Origin: Anseranas semipalmata
Taxonomy: Eukaryota; Chordata; Aves; Anseriformes; Anseranatidae
Assembly: GCA_013399115.1 (NCBI GenBank)
Contig: VXAA01003990.1
Coordinates: 263,218 to 327,217, forward strand
Direction of reading: 5' to 3'
DNA length: 64,000 bases
This document shows positions 1 through 14,084 of the stretch, in pieces. The notes below the pieces were generated by a model. That model saw only the letters and a program-made list of their open reading frames with translations. It was not told the DNA's origin and ran no database searches. Position 1 is the stretch's first letter. Every line of letters starts with the position of its first letter. The position numbers and the translations under genes were made by a program.

Positions 1-700
1 TTTTCATTTGAAACCTGAACTTACAGTTCTAGTTTTGACTGTAAATACTTATTCACATAGACAATTAAAGGAATAGTTACTGTGTAAAGCACTTACACGG
101 TTAAAACAGCTCATGAAAATCCCTGAGCATACTTGTTTTGTGTCTTGTTTTCATCTACGGTATATCTGTTGTTATAGCATGAAGATCTGACAGTTTATTT
201 GTGAACAAGTCAAGCCTTAGCTTGTATTGGTGAAATGGCAAAAAGAAGAGGCATTTCACCTAGGCAGAGTCTAAGGTAGAATATCTTGCAGATTTCTTTA
301 TTTAGTCCTTCTACCATTCATTTCTGTAAGAATAGGTCAAACACGACTGACATTTATGTAGATTTTTTGCATTCTCCAAAATCACAAGATGACTGGATAG
401 GCCTATGAAATAAAGGTTGCTATTTAATTTTCACTTTGTTAGCAGCTGGATGTTAGGACATTTCTGAAGTTTATATAGAGCTTTCACAGTCCACAGTGTA
501 ACATCTGCAAAAGTTACAATATTATGTGCAGTCTTACTTTTTTTTTCTTTTGTGCATAGGATTATCTTGTACTGGAATTCCAGAACAGTGTGAAACAGAA
601 GGAAGCAAAAGAAATACAAAACTAACATGAGAAATATTGGGGAAGAAATGGAAAGAAAGAAATCCTGCCATTTCAGCTAATCTATTTTAGCTTTCAAATA

Positions 701-713
701 CTTTCTTTCTTTT

Positions 714-761
<48 letters not shown>

Positions 762-762
762 T
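701..762. repeat. (TTTC)n microsatellite
   Basis: About 62 bases of near-perfect CTTT/TTTC units with one irregular TTTT near position 711. The strand is pure pyrimidine. It is likely length-polymorphic. Confidence 0.95.
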
Positions 763-1483
763 GTAGCCATCAAGTATGAAAGTTCAAAATTCAATGCTCT
801 TGCAATAAATTTGGATACATGGCTTGATAAGGAGTATGACAGCACAGAACACTGATATTTCACTTTTCTCTGTAATTGATACAGTGGAGAAAGGAATTTG
901 TTTAAACAAACACCTCTTAAGTACTGGAATTTTTCTCCTCTTGATCAGCTCCTTTTTACCAGCAAGAGAAACGGAAAGCAATGGCATGGGAAAACAGAAT
1001 GAGAATGTTTTAGGCATATTTATTGTGGCAGATTTAGTCTCAAGATTCAAAATATGTAGCAAAGATTGTAAAAGATAGATTAATGTGGATCCAGTCTTCC
1101 CATAAAACTTCTGAAATCACGGAGAGACAGATTCTACTTTATGTAAAGATCTGGATTACAGTTCCCATTTCCAGAAATGTATAATGATTAAAATATCCTA
1201 AAAAATAATGAAGGATAATGTTAGTAGCGCAAAACTAGAGCTTTCAGATTTTAATCCAGAAATCTCTGGACTTTAATTCTTTAATTAGGGATTCACAGCC
1301 ATTTTCCTGTAAGACCACGGGTAGCTCAACAGATCAATAATCTGAAAAATGACTATTACCTTGCTGCTTGTTTTCGTTGTTGTTTTGATTTCTTTTTGTT
1401 TGTTTGTTTTGTTTTATTTTCACTTAACCTTTAAGAAATCTGTTCTGTAATGAATCTTCTAATTCTAAAATTTTGATAAAATT

Positions 1484-1501
1484 AAAAAAAAAAAAAAAAA
1501 A
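1484..1501. repeat. poly(A) run
   Basis: Eighteen consecutive A residues follow ATT. No retroposed gene body is recognisable upstream, so it is recorded only as a simple repeat. Confidence 0.9.
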
Positions 1502-2963
1502 GAACAGCTCAGGATTATCTTCAATTTATTCATAACCCTAATCCAGAAAAAAAATATATATTCTTTAATTTTCACCAATGGTAGACACTTGTTACAAAAT
1601 AGCTCATGATTAAGTGCACTGTTGAATTGACACCATACTGAGAATGGGATTTACCTCATCTAAATTTAGCCACCTACAATTTTGGCATCTATGAAGTTAT
1701 TCCAAAAAGGTCCCTTTAGCCATTCAAGCTAATCTTTCTAGGCTCCCCCTATGGGTTTCTACAGATTCAAAGCCAAAAAGCCTATTGCTCTGCATTGACC
1801 CTTAGGAGCCTTAGTAAATACCTCTCCTTTGTCACATATGTCTCACCAGCAGTCTTCATCTTTAATAAAGTTTCCTTTGATAGCTCCTAGAGAGAAAAAG
1901 TGGACATCCCCCTCACCATAAAACAGATGGAGTAGACAAAGCTACAGAATATTGTGGGCTTGCAACTTGAGTCACTTTTTTTCTGCCATTGCTAAATACA
2001 ATTTCTGGAGAAAATCCAGAGAAAGTTGATTAATTTAATGAAAGAAACAGAAAGTTCATGTCAGAAGTATTGACAGTCTTGATTTAGCTTATGTCTATAT
2101 CTCTTAGAAAAAAAATCAAGATTGAATAGCTGGGAATGTATTAAAAAAAAGGGTTTGTACTTACTTGTACTGTGGCTCTGTCTTAGCTGAAATAAATAAA
2201 CAAAAAGGATACGTATCAGGTTTAAGGTTTAGTTTGTACAGAAACAGCTGACTGTGAACAATGACTGGAACGAACAATGCCAGTGAGGAGTCTTATACTG
2301 GTAGTGCGTTTTCCCCTAACTGACTTTGATGTACTAAACACGTTAAAGTTGTAAGAAAACAGTCAACAAAATGGGAAGAGACATCTGTCATTAATTTTTA
2401 AATGAAGGCCACTGGAAGCAATTTATTTTAAGAAACTCATTATGATAGCATTGGATTGGTAATTTTAATGTTTTCATGGGAACTGTGGTTTATGACACAC
2501 TGTATCTATATAAATAATATAGCCTCTTATTCTTTGATGCTAAAACTACTATGATTTCAATCCATGGGCAATTTCATTTCTAAAGAATGCACTGGAAAAC
2601 TGACAGCTATGATAACAACACGCTGTGAGAGAAATAGCTCAAATGAGGATCTTTCCTTGGCATATATTTTGATGACTTATGATATTATATGGAGCTTATG
2701 CTGATAAAATGTGAAAGCAGATCTTTGCTATTAGTTCTTTCTGATTTGTTGGGTATAAACCATACTGCGTAAAAATTCATGAGGCTCCCTTAGTTGTTAT
2801 GCCTGGTGCTGCAATGGGGCAATTGATAGTGGGTTTGTTCATCTGATTTCCAGTATGTTTTGGGGTGAATGAAAGACTTGCAACGAGGTTTGCAGCTATT
2901 TCTGAGAGCTTGCAAAGGCTCAAAACAGGCAGAAATGCACAACATATAACACATGGCTGTCAA

Positions 2964-3082
2964 CTGGATGTGGCTCTGGGCAGCCTGCTCTAGTAGTTGG
3001 CAACCCTGGCCAGAGCAGGGGGGTTGAAACTAGATGATCTTTAAGGTCCTTTTCAACCCAGGCCATTCTATGATTCTATGAA
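2964..3082 (+). mobile_element. CR1 LINE 3'-end fragment
   Basis: The segment matches the well-known avian CR1 3' end. It has a TGGCTCTGGGCAGCCTG block, then a TTGAAACTAGATGATCTTTA block and a CTTTTCAACCCAGGCCATTC block, and ends in the terminal ATTCTATGATTCTATGA repeat. It is a 5'-truncated copy of about 120 bases, typical of CR1, which lacks a poly(A) tail. The orientation is sense on the + strand. Confidence 0.9.
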
Positions 3083-6000
3083 CTATTAGTTGAAAATGAG
3101 GCCTTTTTCTGCAAAGGCAGCCCTAGACCTCCCTCCTTCTCTTCTTTCCCCATGTTCAGAAACCATACAGTTGCAGTAGTGAAATTCCCCCAGAAGTCAT
3201 CCTGAACAGGACTTCCTGTAATTACTTGTCTATCTCCATGAGAAGTGACCATCTCTAGCTGGCCTGTCAGATATGATTTTGCCTTTGAATAAAGAGCTGA
3301 ATACTGTCTTTACCGATCAGCAGCATCTGAAACATACACACTTTCCATCATGTAGAATACAAGATTTATCAAGTAAGGTACCTGGGAAGGACAAAGAGGA
3401 GCCTTTGGTCATGCAGGCTGAAAGCCTGATGTGCTCCATTGCAGGCTCCTAGCCCTGCAAGATGTATCAGAACAACTACAAAAAAAAATGCATAAAGCTT
3501 ATTTTTCCTTCTCTTTCCTCCTCCATTGATTTTATCTCTCTTTTTTTTTTTTTTTTTTTGCAATTGTAAGTTAGAAGTCAAAACAAATCATTTATTGAAG
3601 CAAAATAGGAACATCACGTAAAAGGAGAAATTTTCCTGGAGTCATCTCAAAAAAGAGCCATTCTAGAATTAATACACTGAGATTAACCAGTTGCAATTCT
3701 GTATGTCTTACTAGAAAGAGCTGAGTCAGTGGAACTGAATTTGGTGTTTCTAATTTTTTTCTGGCAAGTAAAAGAAGAAAAAAGCAAATAATGAAGTCAG
3801 GATCATACTTTGTGAATACTATCATATTTTTCTAATGAGTCCCATTCAGGAAAATATTAATTGAATATTTTAGAGTTAAGATAATAATTCTACTAAGCAG
3901 GAATGCAGTTTGCTGAAGTCAACAAAGTATGACTGTGCTAATGTACATAAGAAAAATTCAGACACTGCATTTGCCCACAGTTTTTTTTTATTATTATTCA
4001 CTTTGGATTTTATTTTTTGTGCTTCAGATTTTAACCATGGAGTCATATTTGTGTATTATCAAATTGCTAACTGTTGTTTAAAAAGCTTGGTTTTCAGTAG
4101 TCCTGTGAATAATCTGGTCTACTGCCCCAGGGGAATTTTCCTATGCAGAAGATGGTGTGACCTCCACTCAAACAGTTTGCACACATAATTGCATTTGTGA
4201 TGCAATTATGCTTGTACATATAATTTGAAAATAATTAGAGGGTTGTAGTGAATTTTATTTGGAAATTTGACCCATTACATTTGCTTCTTTAGTTTTGTAT
4301 CACTTATGTGGAGTATGTAGTGCACTTTCGTGTCACAGGATACTCAAGTTCATCAAATGAATTAGTTAAATTAAACATTTAGCAATATTACAGATAGGAT
4401 ATGTCTGTGTTATTTGGTCTTTGAAAATGTACACATATTTATTGTGTACAAAGCTCCATTTATATGTATACTTAGGCCAGCATGTGGACTATGGTTATCG
4501 TGTTCTAGGCCTGTGTAACCACACAGCTTGGGAAGTTTGAATAAATTGCTGCATGATCTTCAATGGACATTAAATTTATGATGTTTACAGAAGGTAGGTG
4601 CTGCCTCTCTAAATATTGCTAGCTGCTGCATCCCCATTCAGACTTTCAGCAGGTTCCAGGTTGCAAAGTAAATACATTAGTCCTCAGCCAAATGTATCCA
4701 ACTGTGGAAAATTTTGGCACCTGGCAGGGTCTGGTCATGTGCTAAATCCAAGTCAAGCCAACCACCTGAGGCCTTTGCTTTTGAACTCCTGCCCTGTGAT
4801 CTGACAGACCTGGCAGGAAAAGTGCAGAAGAGCTGATTGAGACCTGAAGAGATCTGTAGTTTTGCTAAGCTGCTGTGAGGGTTGTACAGCCCAATGCAGG
4901 CTGCAGTAAAAGTCTAAGCCTGTAAGGCTCTCCCAGGGTGGAGAATAAAGGAAATAAACTTGAAGGAGGAATTACAAATGAACTGAGAGAAGAGCTCGCT
5001 GAGTTGGGAACCTTGCTTTCTGGAAGAGTTTTACAGTGTCATGGAGGACTCTGCTTTGTTTGTACTGTTAGAAACTGGGAAGCCTTTCTCCTGGCGAGGT
5101 GCTTATTTAACTTGCAAGGCAAAATCCATTTTGTTCTGTAGTAAATTCGTAAATTAGGCATATAGTCTTCAGCATGTATCTGCCAAAGGAAATCAAAGGA
5201 ACAGGCATTTCCATATGCTTTTTGGCATTCTGTATTTCTTTCTCTAATCTGTGTGACTGCAGCCAGTTGCTTCCTACTGCTACTCAGCACTAACTATCAA
5301 ACGACAGGGAAGTATTGAAGCCGATGCACAGTAAATTAATTATATTTTTAAAAGTTCATATTATAGATAATTGAAATACAGCTTGCTCCATACAATGTCA
5401 TCAAAGTCAGTTCTGAACACGGAAAAATGAATGAATGCTTTCTGGAATGGCAATGGTATCTTTTGTGTTCTTAGATAAAATTTCTGAACTAACAAAATAG
5501 GTTTAAACAGGACCTGCTTCTAGAATGTAGCTTGAATGCCAATTTTCAATGGAAGATATTTTTTTCCACACAGTTCATGAATTACTAAAATCAAGATTTT
5601 CAAGTGGAAATGCAGAGCTGTTGCTGCAGCAGTGTGCTGTTAGTAATTATCATTAAAACAGAATAGGTACTGGCACAAGCAGAGTAACTACATATATTTA
5701 AATCTCTCCCTAAACCAGTATTGTGGCAACCGAAGTAATGTATGTACACATCTCTATTTCATCACCTGCTGCAAAAATTCATTTTTTGTGTGCGTTATTA
5801 TTTCTTATAGAATCTCTATCCTAAACTGGGACTCTACAGTCATCTGCTGTTACATATCTTTCATGGGATATGGGCAGAAAGGACACTGCAGAGAGATAAT
5901 AAAATGATAATGGTCAGTGTGCTTGGTTCCAGCCCATCGATAGCCTAAGTGTGATAAGTATTCTCTAGGTGTCACAGGAAGGGAGAGCTTTGAGGAAGGA

Positions 6001-8460
6001 TTTGAAGGGGCATCATGAAATAAAAGAGAAGCTCCTTTTGAAGTGAAATAGAGTTCTGAGAGCCAACACCAGAAGCAAATGAGGGATGATGGTGCTTGCT
6101 CAAACATATAACGAGTGAAAGACATTGGATAATGTTACAAGCAGAGAGGAGTCAGCACAATAATAATAATCAGCATCTTCATGAAAGTGAAATGGGGAGG
6201 CACAAACCACAGATGAAGACAAACAGCTTATGCTTGCTGTGATAGAGAAGGATTATCCAGTGAGTAGTCCCACAACTTCTGGTAATAATCTGAACGAGTA
6301 TAAATGTTGGCCTCTGCTGAAAACGAGGTGAGGTCTGTACAAACACAAGAGGCAGACAAACCCCATCTCAGGGAGTTTTGGCTATACATGCTGTTAATGA
6401 GGATTTGGTAACTGAGTCATGTGCAGTTGTTAGTTTAAAAATCTTGGCCAAGCAGAGGTATGTGGATGAGTGATAATTCTTAAGATGAGTAGCAGTTTTC
6501 CATTACAAGTTGGGGCTATAATTTTCCATTTATTTTAACTTGCATTAAATTCATTCTAAAGTCAATGTGCTCGCATCTGTTTTGCTTTAATACAGTTGAA
6601 GCATGCAAGGAGACTATGAGCTACAGAGATAATCAGAAGCAAAAAATTGTAATGGGTGGAGGAAGAGAATTGATGTGGTTATTAAATCTCCACCATCATT
6701 TTTCTCTCTTGAGACCAGATACAAAGGGCTGTGAAGTGAAAAAAAGCCCTCCCACTATCTTGCTTGGGCTTTGGGTTTGTGTCTCATACCTTGCACCACC
6801 AAGTAGACCAAATAAATCAATGGGGGTGAATATTACATTGGTATGAAATAATCCATAGGGTTATGGAAATTACCACCAAAGATGGATTCTGTAGTACGTT
6901 TAATTCACAAAGTCATTCAGAACGACAGGTGTGGGTGTGCTGGGATAATAAAGATACCAATAAGCCACTGTTGTTTTGGTGCGGTACAGATAACACCCCT
7001 GGAAGCACTGGTCTGATATAAACAGCTTCCAACTATCATTAGCATTCCATTCTGCACTGCTTGCATTGCATGTTTCGTTACGAGCGTTATAGTTTGACAA
7101 CCTGCTAGATAGTTTTGAGGCAGGAATGAACAGAAGCAGAACATTCTCTCCAAAAAATTCAGTTCACACCATGGTCCTCAGCTCTTGGTTTTCCAACTAG
7201 CCTCCAGACTTACCCCCAGATTTAGAGTTTTACCAAGCAGCTTCTGAAAAATACAACAATAGCATGTTTTCTAATTTCTCTTTTCTTCAATTAATATATT
7301 TTGTTAGTTCTTTGCCTGTTACAGGGGAAAAAAATGTGTGCTGTAGCTTGCCCCTTCTGTCTTTCCTTTGTCACTGAGCTACCCCTCCGAGAGAGGCACC
7401 GGTCAGTCTCTTTCTGACTGCATAAGGATGCACCTCACCTGAACCTGGAGGGCAACAAGTGACAGGGAAAGAGGATGGGTTGCAGGACAGTCTTAGGACA
7501 TGTCTTGACTAAGAAAAAGGTCAAATTCAGGCCAGACTTTTCAAAATAAAGAAATAAATAAATGCTAAGACATCCCTCCATACCTATTCATGTTTACTAT
7601 GGGTTGCATTTGAGGACACTTCTGCCTGTAACATCTTGGGAATGACACCAGACCTTTGGAAATCCTTAGGGCAATAGCACAGCCAGAGTGACAGACAGGA
7701 GATTTGATTCTGTGCAAATACTACTGCAGAAGTTGACACTGAGAAAGTGCAAAAGGGGCAATGCATTTCTGCCTTCCCTTTCCTTGTTGAACCATTCCCT
7801 GAGTGGTTAGCATGTGGAAATGATTCCTGCAGCAAGCTGAAAACCTACAGATGGCTTTAAAACTATTAGAAGTATGCAGAGATTTTAGAGCCATAAAGGA
7901 CACTAATGAGTATTTACTTCAGTCTCCTGCATAGTATCACCCACAGAAAAGATTCCCTATTATGTTAGCTGCAGCTGTACTTCCCCTCAGTTACTGGCGT
8001 GACTGGGTCTTGTCCAACTTGGTGGAGGTGAGTGAGAATATATGAACAGAAGACACAGGAGAGAGCTATGCAGGATGTGAAACAGAAGATGGAAGCATTA
8101 AAAATGTGTCCTGGATGTTGTTTGGCCCTAGTTTCTCCTGCCAGCTTCAGGGACCCAAAGATAATGTTCGCTTAACATGCTCTGGGTGGCAACAAGGCAC
8201 ATTTGGCAAACCTGATGTTGTGTTCACCATGGTTTTTGGCAATAAATCCAGTGTTGTTTTCCTAGCCTGCAGATAGTAATTATGGCCCTGAGAGGTATAA
8301 AATACCTATGTTGATTTCAGTGGAATATTAAGTTTGAAGTCTAAAATGAAACCTTATAAATTTCACCATTACTAGCTATTAAACTGTTAATAATTTTAGC
8401 AGAAACATACAGCTATTTTAGGGCTGTGAATGGAATTTGAAAATGGTATCACCAGGTTTT

Positions 8461-8486
8461 CTTCGACTCTTATCTTCGACTCTTAC
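8461..8486. repeat. 13-bp direct tandem duplication
   Basis: The unit CTTCGACTCTTAT is followed directly by CTTCGACTCTTAC, two copies differing at the last base. It is probably a small replication-slippage duplication. Confidence 0.9.
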
Positions 8487-11400
8487 TCCATATCCACAGT
8501 TTACTAACAATGAACAGACAGATTTGCCTTTTGATGCAATACTATTCTGGAATGTGGTTGAGTAAATGGCTCTTTGAAGGTATGGTTTTTCTATCAGGTT
8601 TGTATTTGATCTACCAATCATGAAGCGATAGCTGAGAAATTAATCTTTTACTCTCCTGGGCATATTTATGATGGCAGTAAATGGTTTATGGTCACCTTCA
8701 GTTAACACTGGCCTCACATAATTAAAGACAATATTCCTTACTACCCATAAATTAAAGCCAACATCTCAATTTATTTTTTTTTTCTGGAGTTCTTGAAAAA
8801 TGCTATTTCTGTTACTGCTCCTTTTCCTACCTTGACCATACCAGAGGAAGAGTGCTTCGATATCCTGTTTATAAGTATGATGGACACTCAGGTTTATGCT
8901 TAATGTCACATTTTCTCAGGTAACATGTTGCTGTTAATTCTTCTGATTTCTCAAATATTTTTTTTTTAGGATGTGCATTTCACTCCCACTGACCCTCTGC
9001 TGGTTTGAATAGTGAGATTAGGCACAATGTCCCTCACTAGTTTCTCTTTCCCTGGAATCCCTTTCTCCTCTGCTGGGTCAATCATGCTGATGGTAGCTAA
9101 AATTCTTATTTTATCTAACATGTCAACATCACTCTATTAATTTTCCTCTGTGGTATGCTGTTTCCATTATAGCAATCTAGAGGCTTGCAGAGGGAATGAA
9201 TATTCAGATTTAGCCAGGCAAAGTCAGTGTTTTTTTCCAAAGCCTCTTAGAGTCTCTGGTCATGCACTTCTTTTCTCCCCACATCAAAATGTCATTTATG
9301 CATATTGTAGTAGTCTGTATACAATCTCCAGTTCACTGTATTTTCCAGTAAAACTGGTGTGCTGAATGCAATGGGAATGTCAATTGGAGGAAACTATTTG
9401 CTTCAAAGTAGTATGCTCACAAAAATGGTGTTTTTGTTTGTTTGTTTTTGTTTTTGCCCCTCCCCCCCCCAACAGTACCTGCCTGCAACTTGCCAACATG
9501 TCGTGTGTATAAAAATATTTGCCATCTGACACATCTCCAGAAATACTTCTCCTTGTGGAATTTTTCTGTAAGGAGAATGTATACATGTATATATATTCTC
9601 CATGATGCTACATATCAGGTAAGAATTTTAGGTTTTGCTCTTCTAGCAATGATGAGTGAACAGCCAACTGTGCTCTTCTATTAAGCATATGAATCTCAGA
9701 GCAACGAGTATGTCCAGCTTCCTTTTTAGCTGCTGTTCCTGGAGGGAAGTAAAAACTAGGAAAGCCAGGACTTAGCTTGTGGCTGGGCTTTTAACTCACT
9801 TCCATTCTGCAGAGTTAGAAGAGCCTCTCTCCTGTGGGTCATATGCTTATACATTTCCACATCTATTTTTGCTTGCTGCCCCACTGAAGAGAGCATTTTC
9901 TTGATTTGACCACAAGCTTGAGATAGTTTTAATTCAGAAATGGGATTTTTCTGTTTGTACTACTACAAAACAGTAGGTTTTTCTTTCTTTTTTTTTTTTT
10001 TTTTCCTCCTGGTCTATTATTTAACCTTATATCTAGTTCATAGACTCACGTTGTGAAAATCAGGTCACAAACAGCTGCCCTGAGTTTCACATCCCACCTT
10101 TTTTTCATCTGTAAGTAAGTTCTTGTGTTGATGACATTGCGTTCTTTGCTAATACCCTTGGTTCTGGCACCATACTCCCTTGTACACTTATGCCCAATTT
10201 AAAATTAATAACTACCTTGCCAGCCTGCACTGTGATAGTCCACTGGCCTATGCAGAATCCTCCTGAGCTAGTGATGCTGTTGTCTTCCCCTTTGTCCTCA
10301 CTGTGCGCACTCTTAAAAAATGATGCGATTTATTGTGGTTGTTACGTATTTTCCAAGTCCTCGATGCCAGGGTCTCTAACAGAGGTCTGTTTCATTCAGT
10401 GTCTTAGTCTAACCGGTCAGCATTGTGTCACAGGAACCTCTGAGCAGCACAATAACCAACCCCAACTGGTCCACATAACAAAAGGGCTTCTGTGGCAACA
10501 AGCTGCCACAGAAGAGACACTGCCATGGAGACCATTCTTGATCCTGTAAGAAAGATCTATTGTATTTCACATCCCTTTGTTCTGAAAGCAGTAGGAATTA
10601 TCTCACAACCATTCATCATGAGCCAAAGAGTTATCCCAAGTGTAGTGTTTGAGAACTGGAAAAGTGTTAAAGCTCATAAAAAATTGTCTTCATCGGGCAA
10701 GGAAAGTAGAAAGGAAATGAAACATATGCTATCGGCTGAACTGGAGGAGTACCCAGATGTGGTTTGAGAACTAAAGTGTGAGGGGAAGGGATTTACCTGC
10801 ACTATCCAAGTAATCACTTGTTTTGGAATAAAGTGTACATGTACACAATTACCAGAGGGAATGAATAAAAGAAAGGAAGAGAGAGTAAAGCTGACTTACT
10901 CCCTACTCACTGAATATGGCTAGGGACTATGCACTGAACTTTCAATTTGGAAATAGGCATTTGCATTCTTTTTGACAGCTATGAACCTTTTTTTTTTTTT
11001 CCTGAGTTGCATTTGCCTGTTTTCTTTTCCCACAATTCATATGTGAAAGAGTATTTTGTGGGTAGACACATCTTTCTGCTGAGGAATAATGCACTATGTG
11101 GAATACAATTCTGAGACTGTGGACAAGGCATTTTCTTGTTATGATCACAAATTATTCGCATGTGTGCAAGACCCGCATGAGAGCAGAATGTGTTAGTCCA
11201 GCGTCGTAAGGCCAGACTGCATTCCAGGAGCGGCTGCCCAGCCGGTACATCCACGCCCTGTGTATCCTGCCCAAATGGAAAGTTGAAGGCTCCTATCTCA
11301 AACTTCTACATGGAAAAAAATCCAGGAGAATCTTATCTGGAAACATTTTGTAGCTCATTTTGTGGATTATCTACTTTAAGCTGAGAATATTACAGTTCTC

Positions 11401-12138
11401 TGAATGCACTCAAATGCAGGGTACAAATCTGATGGTAAAAACTTGCTTTATTTTCTTCATAGATATACAGGGACAAATTTTGATAGAAGTCAGAATATTG
11501 ATGTTAATGCTGATTTGCTTTTCATTTTCACTCTCTCATTTCTTTTTTTAGGTATCAGTCTTTCAAAGCTCAGCTCCAAGCGAATGTCTCTCAGTTGGTA
11601 TATGATGTCAAACTTATTTTTGGAACATGTAAAAATACCACAAGGGCTCACTAATCTTCTAATAAGATAAAATTACTTCTGAAGGTTAAAATTAGCATGC
11701 TGGAACTTTTCCAACAATTATATTTTTACAGCCCTACCATGTATATTATACAGTATGTTTCTAAAGGATCATTACTCTGAAATATATATTCTTTACATCA
11801 AACTATAGTTATTTTGAGGTAATTTTTAATATGATAATTAATTCCCCCCCACAAATCTCCAAATTTGTACTAAGAATTATCCAAAATGTATAATCTTATT
11901 ATTGCAAGAAATAAAATACTAGTAATGAAACCGGATTCAAGAACCAGGTTAAAAAATGAAGAACAAAACAAAACAAAATGTAAATATAGGTTATGTTCAT
12001 TAATATAATCTAATTTTTCCAAAATAACTTTTACAGATTTTTCATTTATCTTGAGAGCTTTTTATGAGTGTCACCTGATATGAGATAGGAGTGTGAAAGC
12101 AGGAGTCAAATCTATTATTATTAGCCACTTTTTCCAGT

Positions 12139-12157
12139 AAAAAAAAAAAAAAAAAAA
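12139..12157. repeat. poly(A) run
   Basis: About nineteen consecutive A residues after TCCAGT. They lie some 200 bases before an old CR1 copy, and no relation is evident. Confidence 0.85.
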
Positions 12158-12349
12158 GAAAGCATGAAAAAACCTACAGCAGATTCAGAAAGCGGGAGAG
12201 AGTGGAGAGATACAGCAGAAGCACGCTGGTCCCATCACCCTGAGTTCACTAAACAGAAACAAACCTCTGCTAGCCTAATTTTCTGAAAACTAGGAAACAA
12301 AATGTAGTACAAAGCAACCAATTTTTGTAGAGGTGACAAATACCAAAAA

Positions 12350-12805
12350 CAACCTGCTGTGCCCTGCACTATTCAGCATATTCATAAATGATCTGGAAAA
12401 GGGATGAGTAGTTGCGTCACAAAGTCTGGTGAGGCTACCAAGTTATTTAGGTTAATAAAGACAAAGAGGCAATCTTGAGGAACTGCAGAAAAGTTTGTGA
12501 AAGGGAAAGACTGAGCAATAAAATGGCAGATGGAGTTCAATGTAGATAAATACAAAGTGGTCCACATGGGGAAAAATGATCCTTACTTCATATATGAAAA
12601 GGCACGTCATCTGGTTGCTGCTTCTCAGGAGAGAAAGTTCTGGAGTTTTGAAAATGGTTCCACAGGAGCACCAGCTTAGTTCTCAGCATCTGTCAAAATA
12701 ACAATTAAAAAATGCTAGGAAGTGTTAGGAAATCAATAGAGAACAAAACAGAGAACAGCTTAGTGCTGCCATAGAAATCGTATTTTGCTTACATCTTGAG
12801 GTAAA
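12350..12805 (+). mobile_element. Old CR1 LINE, 5' part of a split copy
   Basis: The sequence resembles the C-terminal reverse-transcriptase region and downstream part of an ancient CR1-L-type element. Blocks such as TTCATAAATGATCTGGAAAA, AAAATGGCAGATGGAGTTCA and ATGTAGATAAATACAAAGTG match the remembered family consensus. The reading frame is broken, so it is a decayed fossil. It is interrupted after CTTACATCTTGAG by an oppositely oriented CR1 and resumes near 13150. Family assignment is from memory of the consensus; a RepeatMasker run would settle it. Confidence 0.7.
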
Positions 12806-13149
12806 GAATCATAGAAATATTGGTTGAGAGGGACCTCTGCAGGTCAGCCAGTCCAGCCTTCCACTTGAAGCAAGGCTATTGCCTAGATAGTCAGATCAGG
12901 TCAGCTGTGGCTTTGTCTAGCTGAGTGTTGGAAGCCACTGACGACAGTGATTCCACAGACTCTCTGCGCACCTTCTTCCAGTGCTGCACAACCCTTTTGG
13001 TGAAGGAATTCTTTCTGATGTCCAAGCTGAACCTCCCAAGCTGCAGTTGTTGTTGCCCAACACGCCTGCCCAATGCACGTGGCTGTTGCTCCTTGTTTTG
13101 TACTTGCCACTATCAAGAAGTGTTTAGCCCCATCATCCCTTGGATGTTG
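12806..13149 (-). mobile_element. Younger CR1 LINE inserted into the older CR1
   Basis: Read on the - strand this is a CR1 3' portion. On the + strand it starts AGAATCATAGAAATATTGG, followed by GAGAGGGACCTCTGCAGGTC and CCAGTCCAGCCTTCC, then a TGGTGAAGGAATTCTTTCTG block, all standard inverted CR1 sequence. Both flanks belong to the same + strand older CR1, so this copy must have inserted later. Exact ends are uncertain by about ten bases. Confidence 0.8.
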
Positions 13150-13645
13150 TTCTGGTCCCTGTTTGTCAGCAGCAGGATGGAAAAAAGGTATTACTTTTGC
13201 ATAAAACACATCTAACTTAGCTAGAATGCTTCAGGCTGGGAGAGGGGCTACAGGGTATATGATGGAGATGCAGGTAAAGGATGTCTCTTCTGATAAAGAA
13301 CAAGTGAGCTAGCAGTAGCCAGATTGAAAATATACAAATGGAGGCAGGTTTCTGCACAACATTTGGTTGACCTGTGGAACTTGCCACTACATCTTGTTGT
13401 GAATGCTAAAGGTCTGCATAGGTTTAAGGGAAGATGGGCAAGTGCCTGACGGAGAAACCCAGTAAAGGTTACTAAGTGCGTAGAAACTACATCTGCCTCA
13501 GAAAACCTCTGAGTTTGAAATATTGGCAGTAGGGAAAGTGCTCAAGAAGACTACCATATGATCTTGCCCTATACTAGTGCTCTTTCACAGTCTTTTGGTC
13601 TAATAAAGCCTTTGGCCTGACCCAGTGTGAAAGCTCTTATGTTCA
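13150..13645 (+). mobile_element. Old CR1 LINE, 3' part of the split copy
   Basis: This continues the older + strand element after the nested insertion. It begins around TTCTGGTCCCTG and contains GGGAGAGGGGCTACAGGGTA-like and GACCTGTGGAACTTGCCACT blocks. It ends with the family's CTGACCCAGTGTG...CTCTTATGTTC terminus. It is diverged and non-coding. Confidence 0.65.
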
Positions 13646-14084
13646 AGAAATTGCCTGTAAAACATAACAACCTGATAACTTTGATTTCTAGCTTCCTTTG
13701 TCAGTTAAACTGGGAATTCTCCAGCTCATTTTCTCAGGTGCATAAATAATTACTGTTACACTTTTGTTTTAGGTTGTACACACAAGCAGCAACAAAAGCA
13801 GACCTGCAAGAAAATTAACGTTTTGAAGGAATCAACCTGAATATTTGAAATGAAACTTTGGGCTGCAGTTCCCGGCCAATGCCTTATTTCCAACCTATTT
13901 ATACAATCAGTTCCACTAAAATTCAAAAGTTAAGTCTTTGAAAGGAAGAATATTCTTACGATTAAGACAATGAAATAGCACTCTAGAGATCTCAGTTTGA
14001 TCTCTAGCAATGTCACAAATTTCCTGCCAGTTTTGGCAAATCAGGCAGGTCATCATCTAGTGTGAGCTGTTGAAACGACTCAGG

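Larger units (their letters stand above)
1..2963. other. Intergenic AT-rich DNA, no gene seen
   Basis: I see no conserved protein-coding exon on either strand; the open frames here are short and have no recognisable domain. The stretch holds a TTTC microsatellite (701-762) and an 18-base A run (1484-1501), each listed separately. If the human gene order is kept, this could be intron 1 of ME1 on the - strand, but no ME1 exon is visible, so that is only inference. Confidence 0.6.
3083..12349. other. Intergenic DNA, no gene seen
   Basis: More than 9 kb without a recognisable exon, RNA gene or recent transposon. The longest open frame (10190-10549, + strand, 119 aa) has no domain, low-complexity codon content and no splice context, and I treat it as chance. 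T-rich runs occur near 3541-3559, 8771-8783 and 9987-10004. A 13-base tandem duplication at 8461 is listed separately. Confidence 0.55.
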
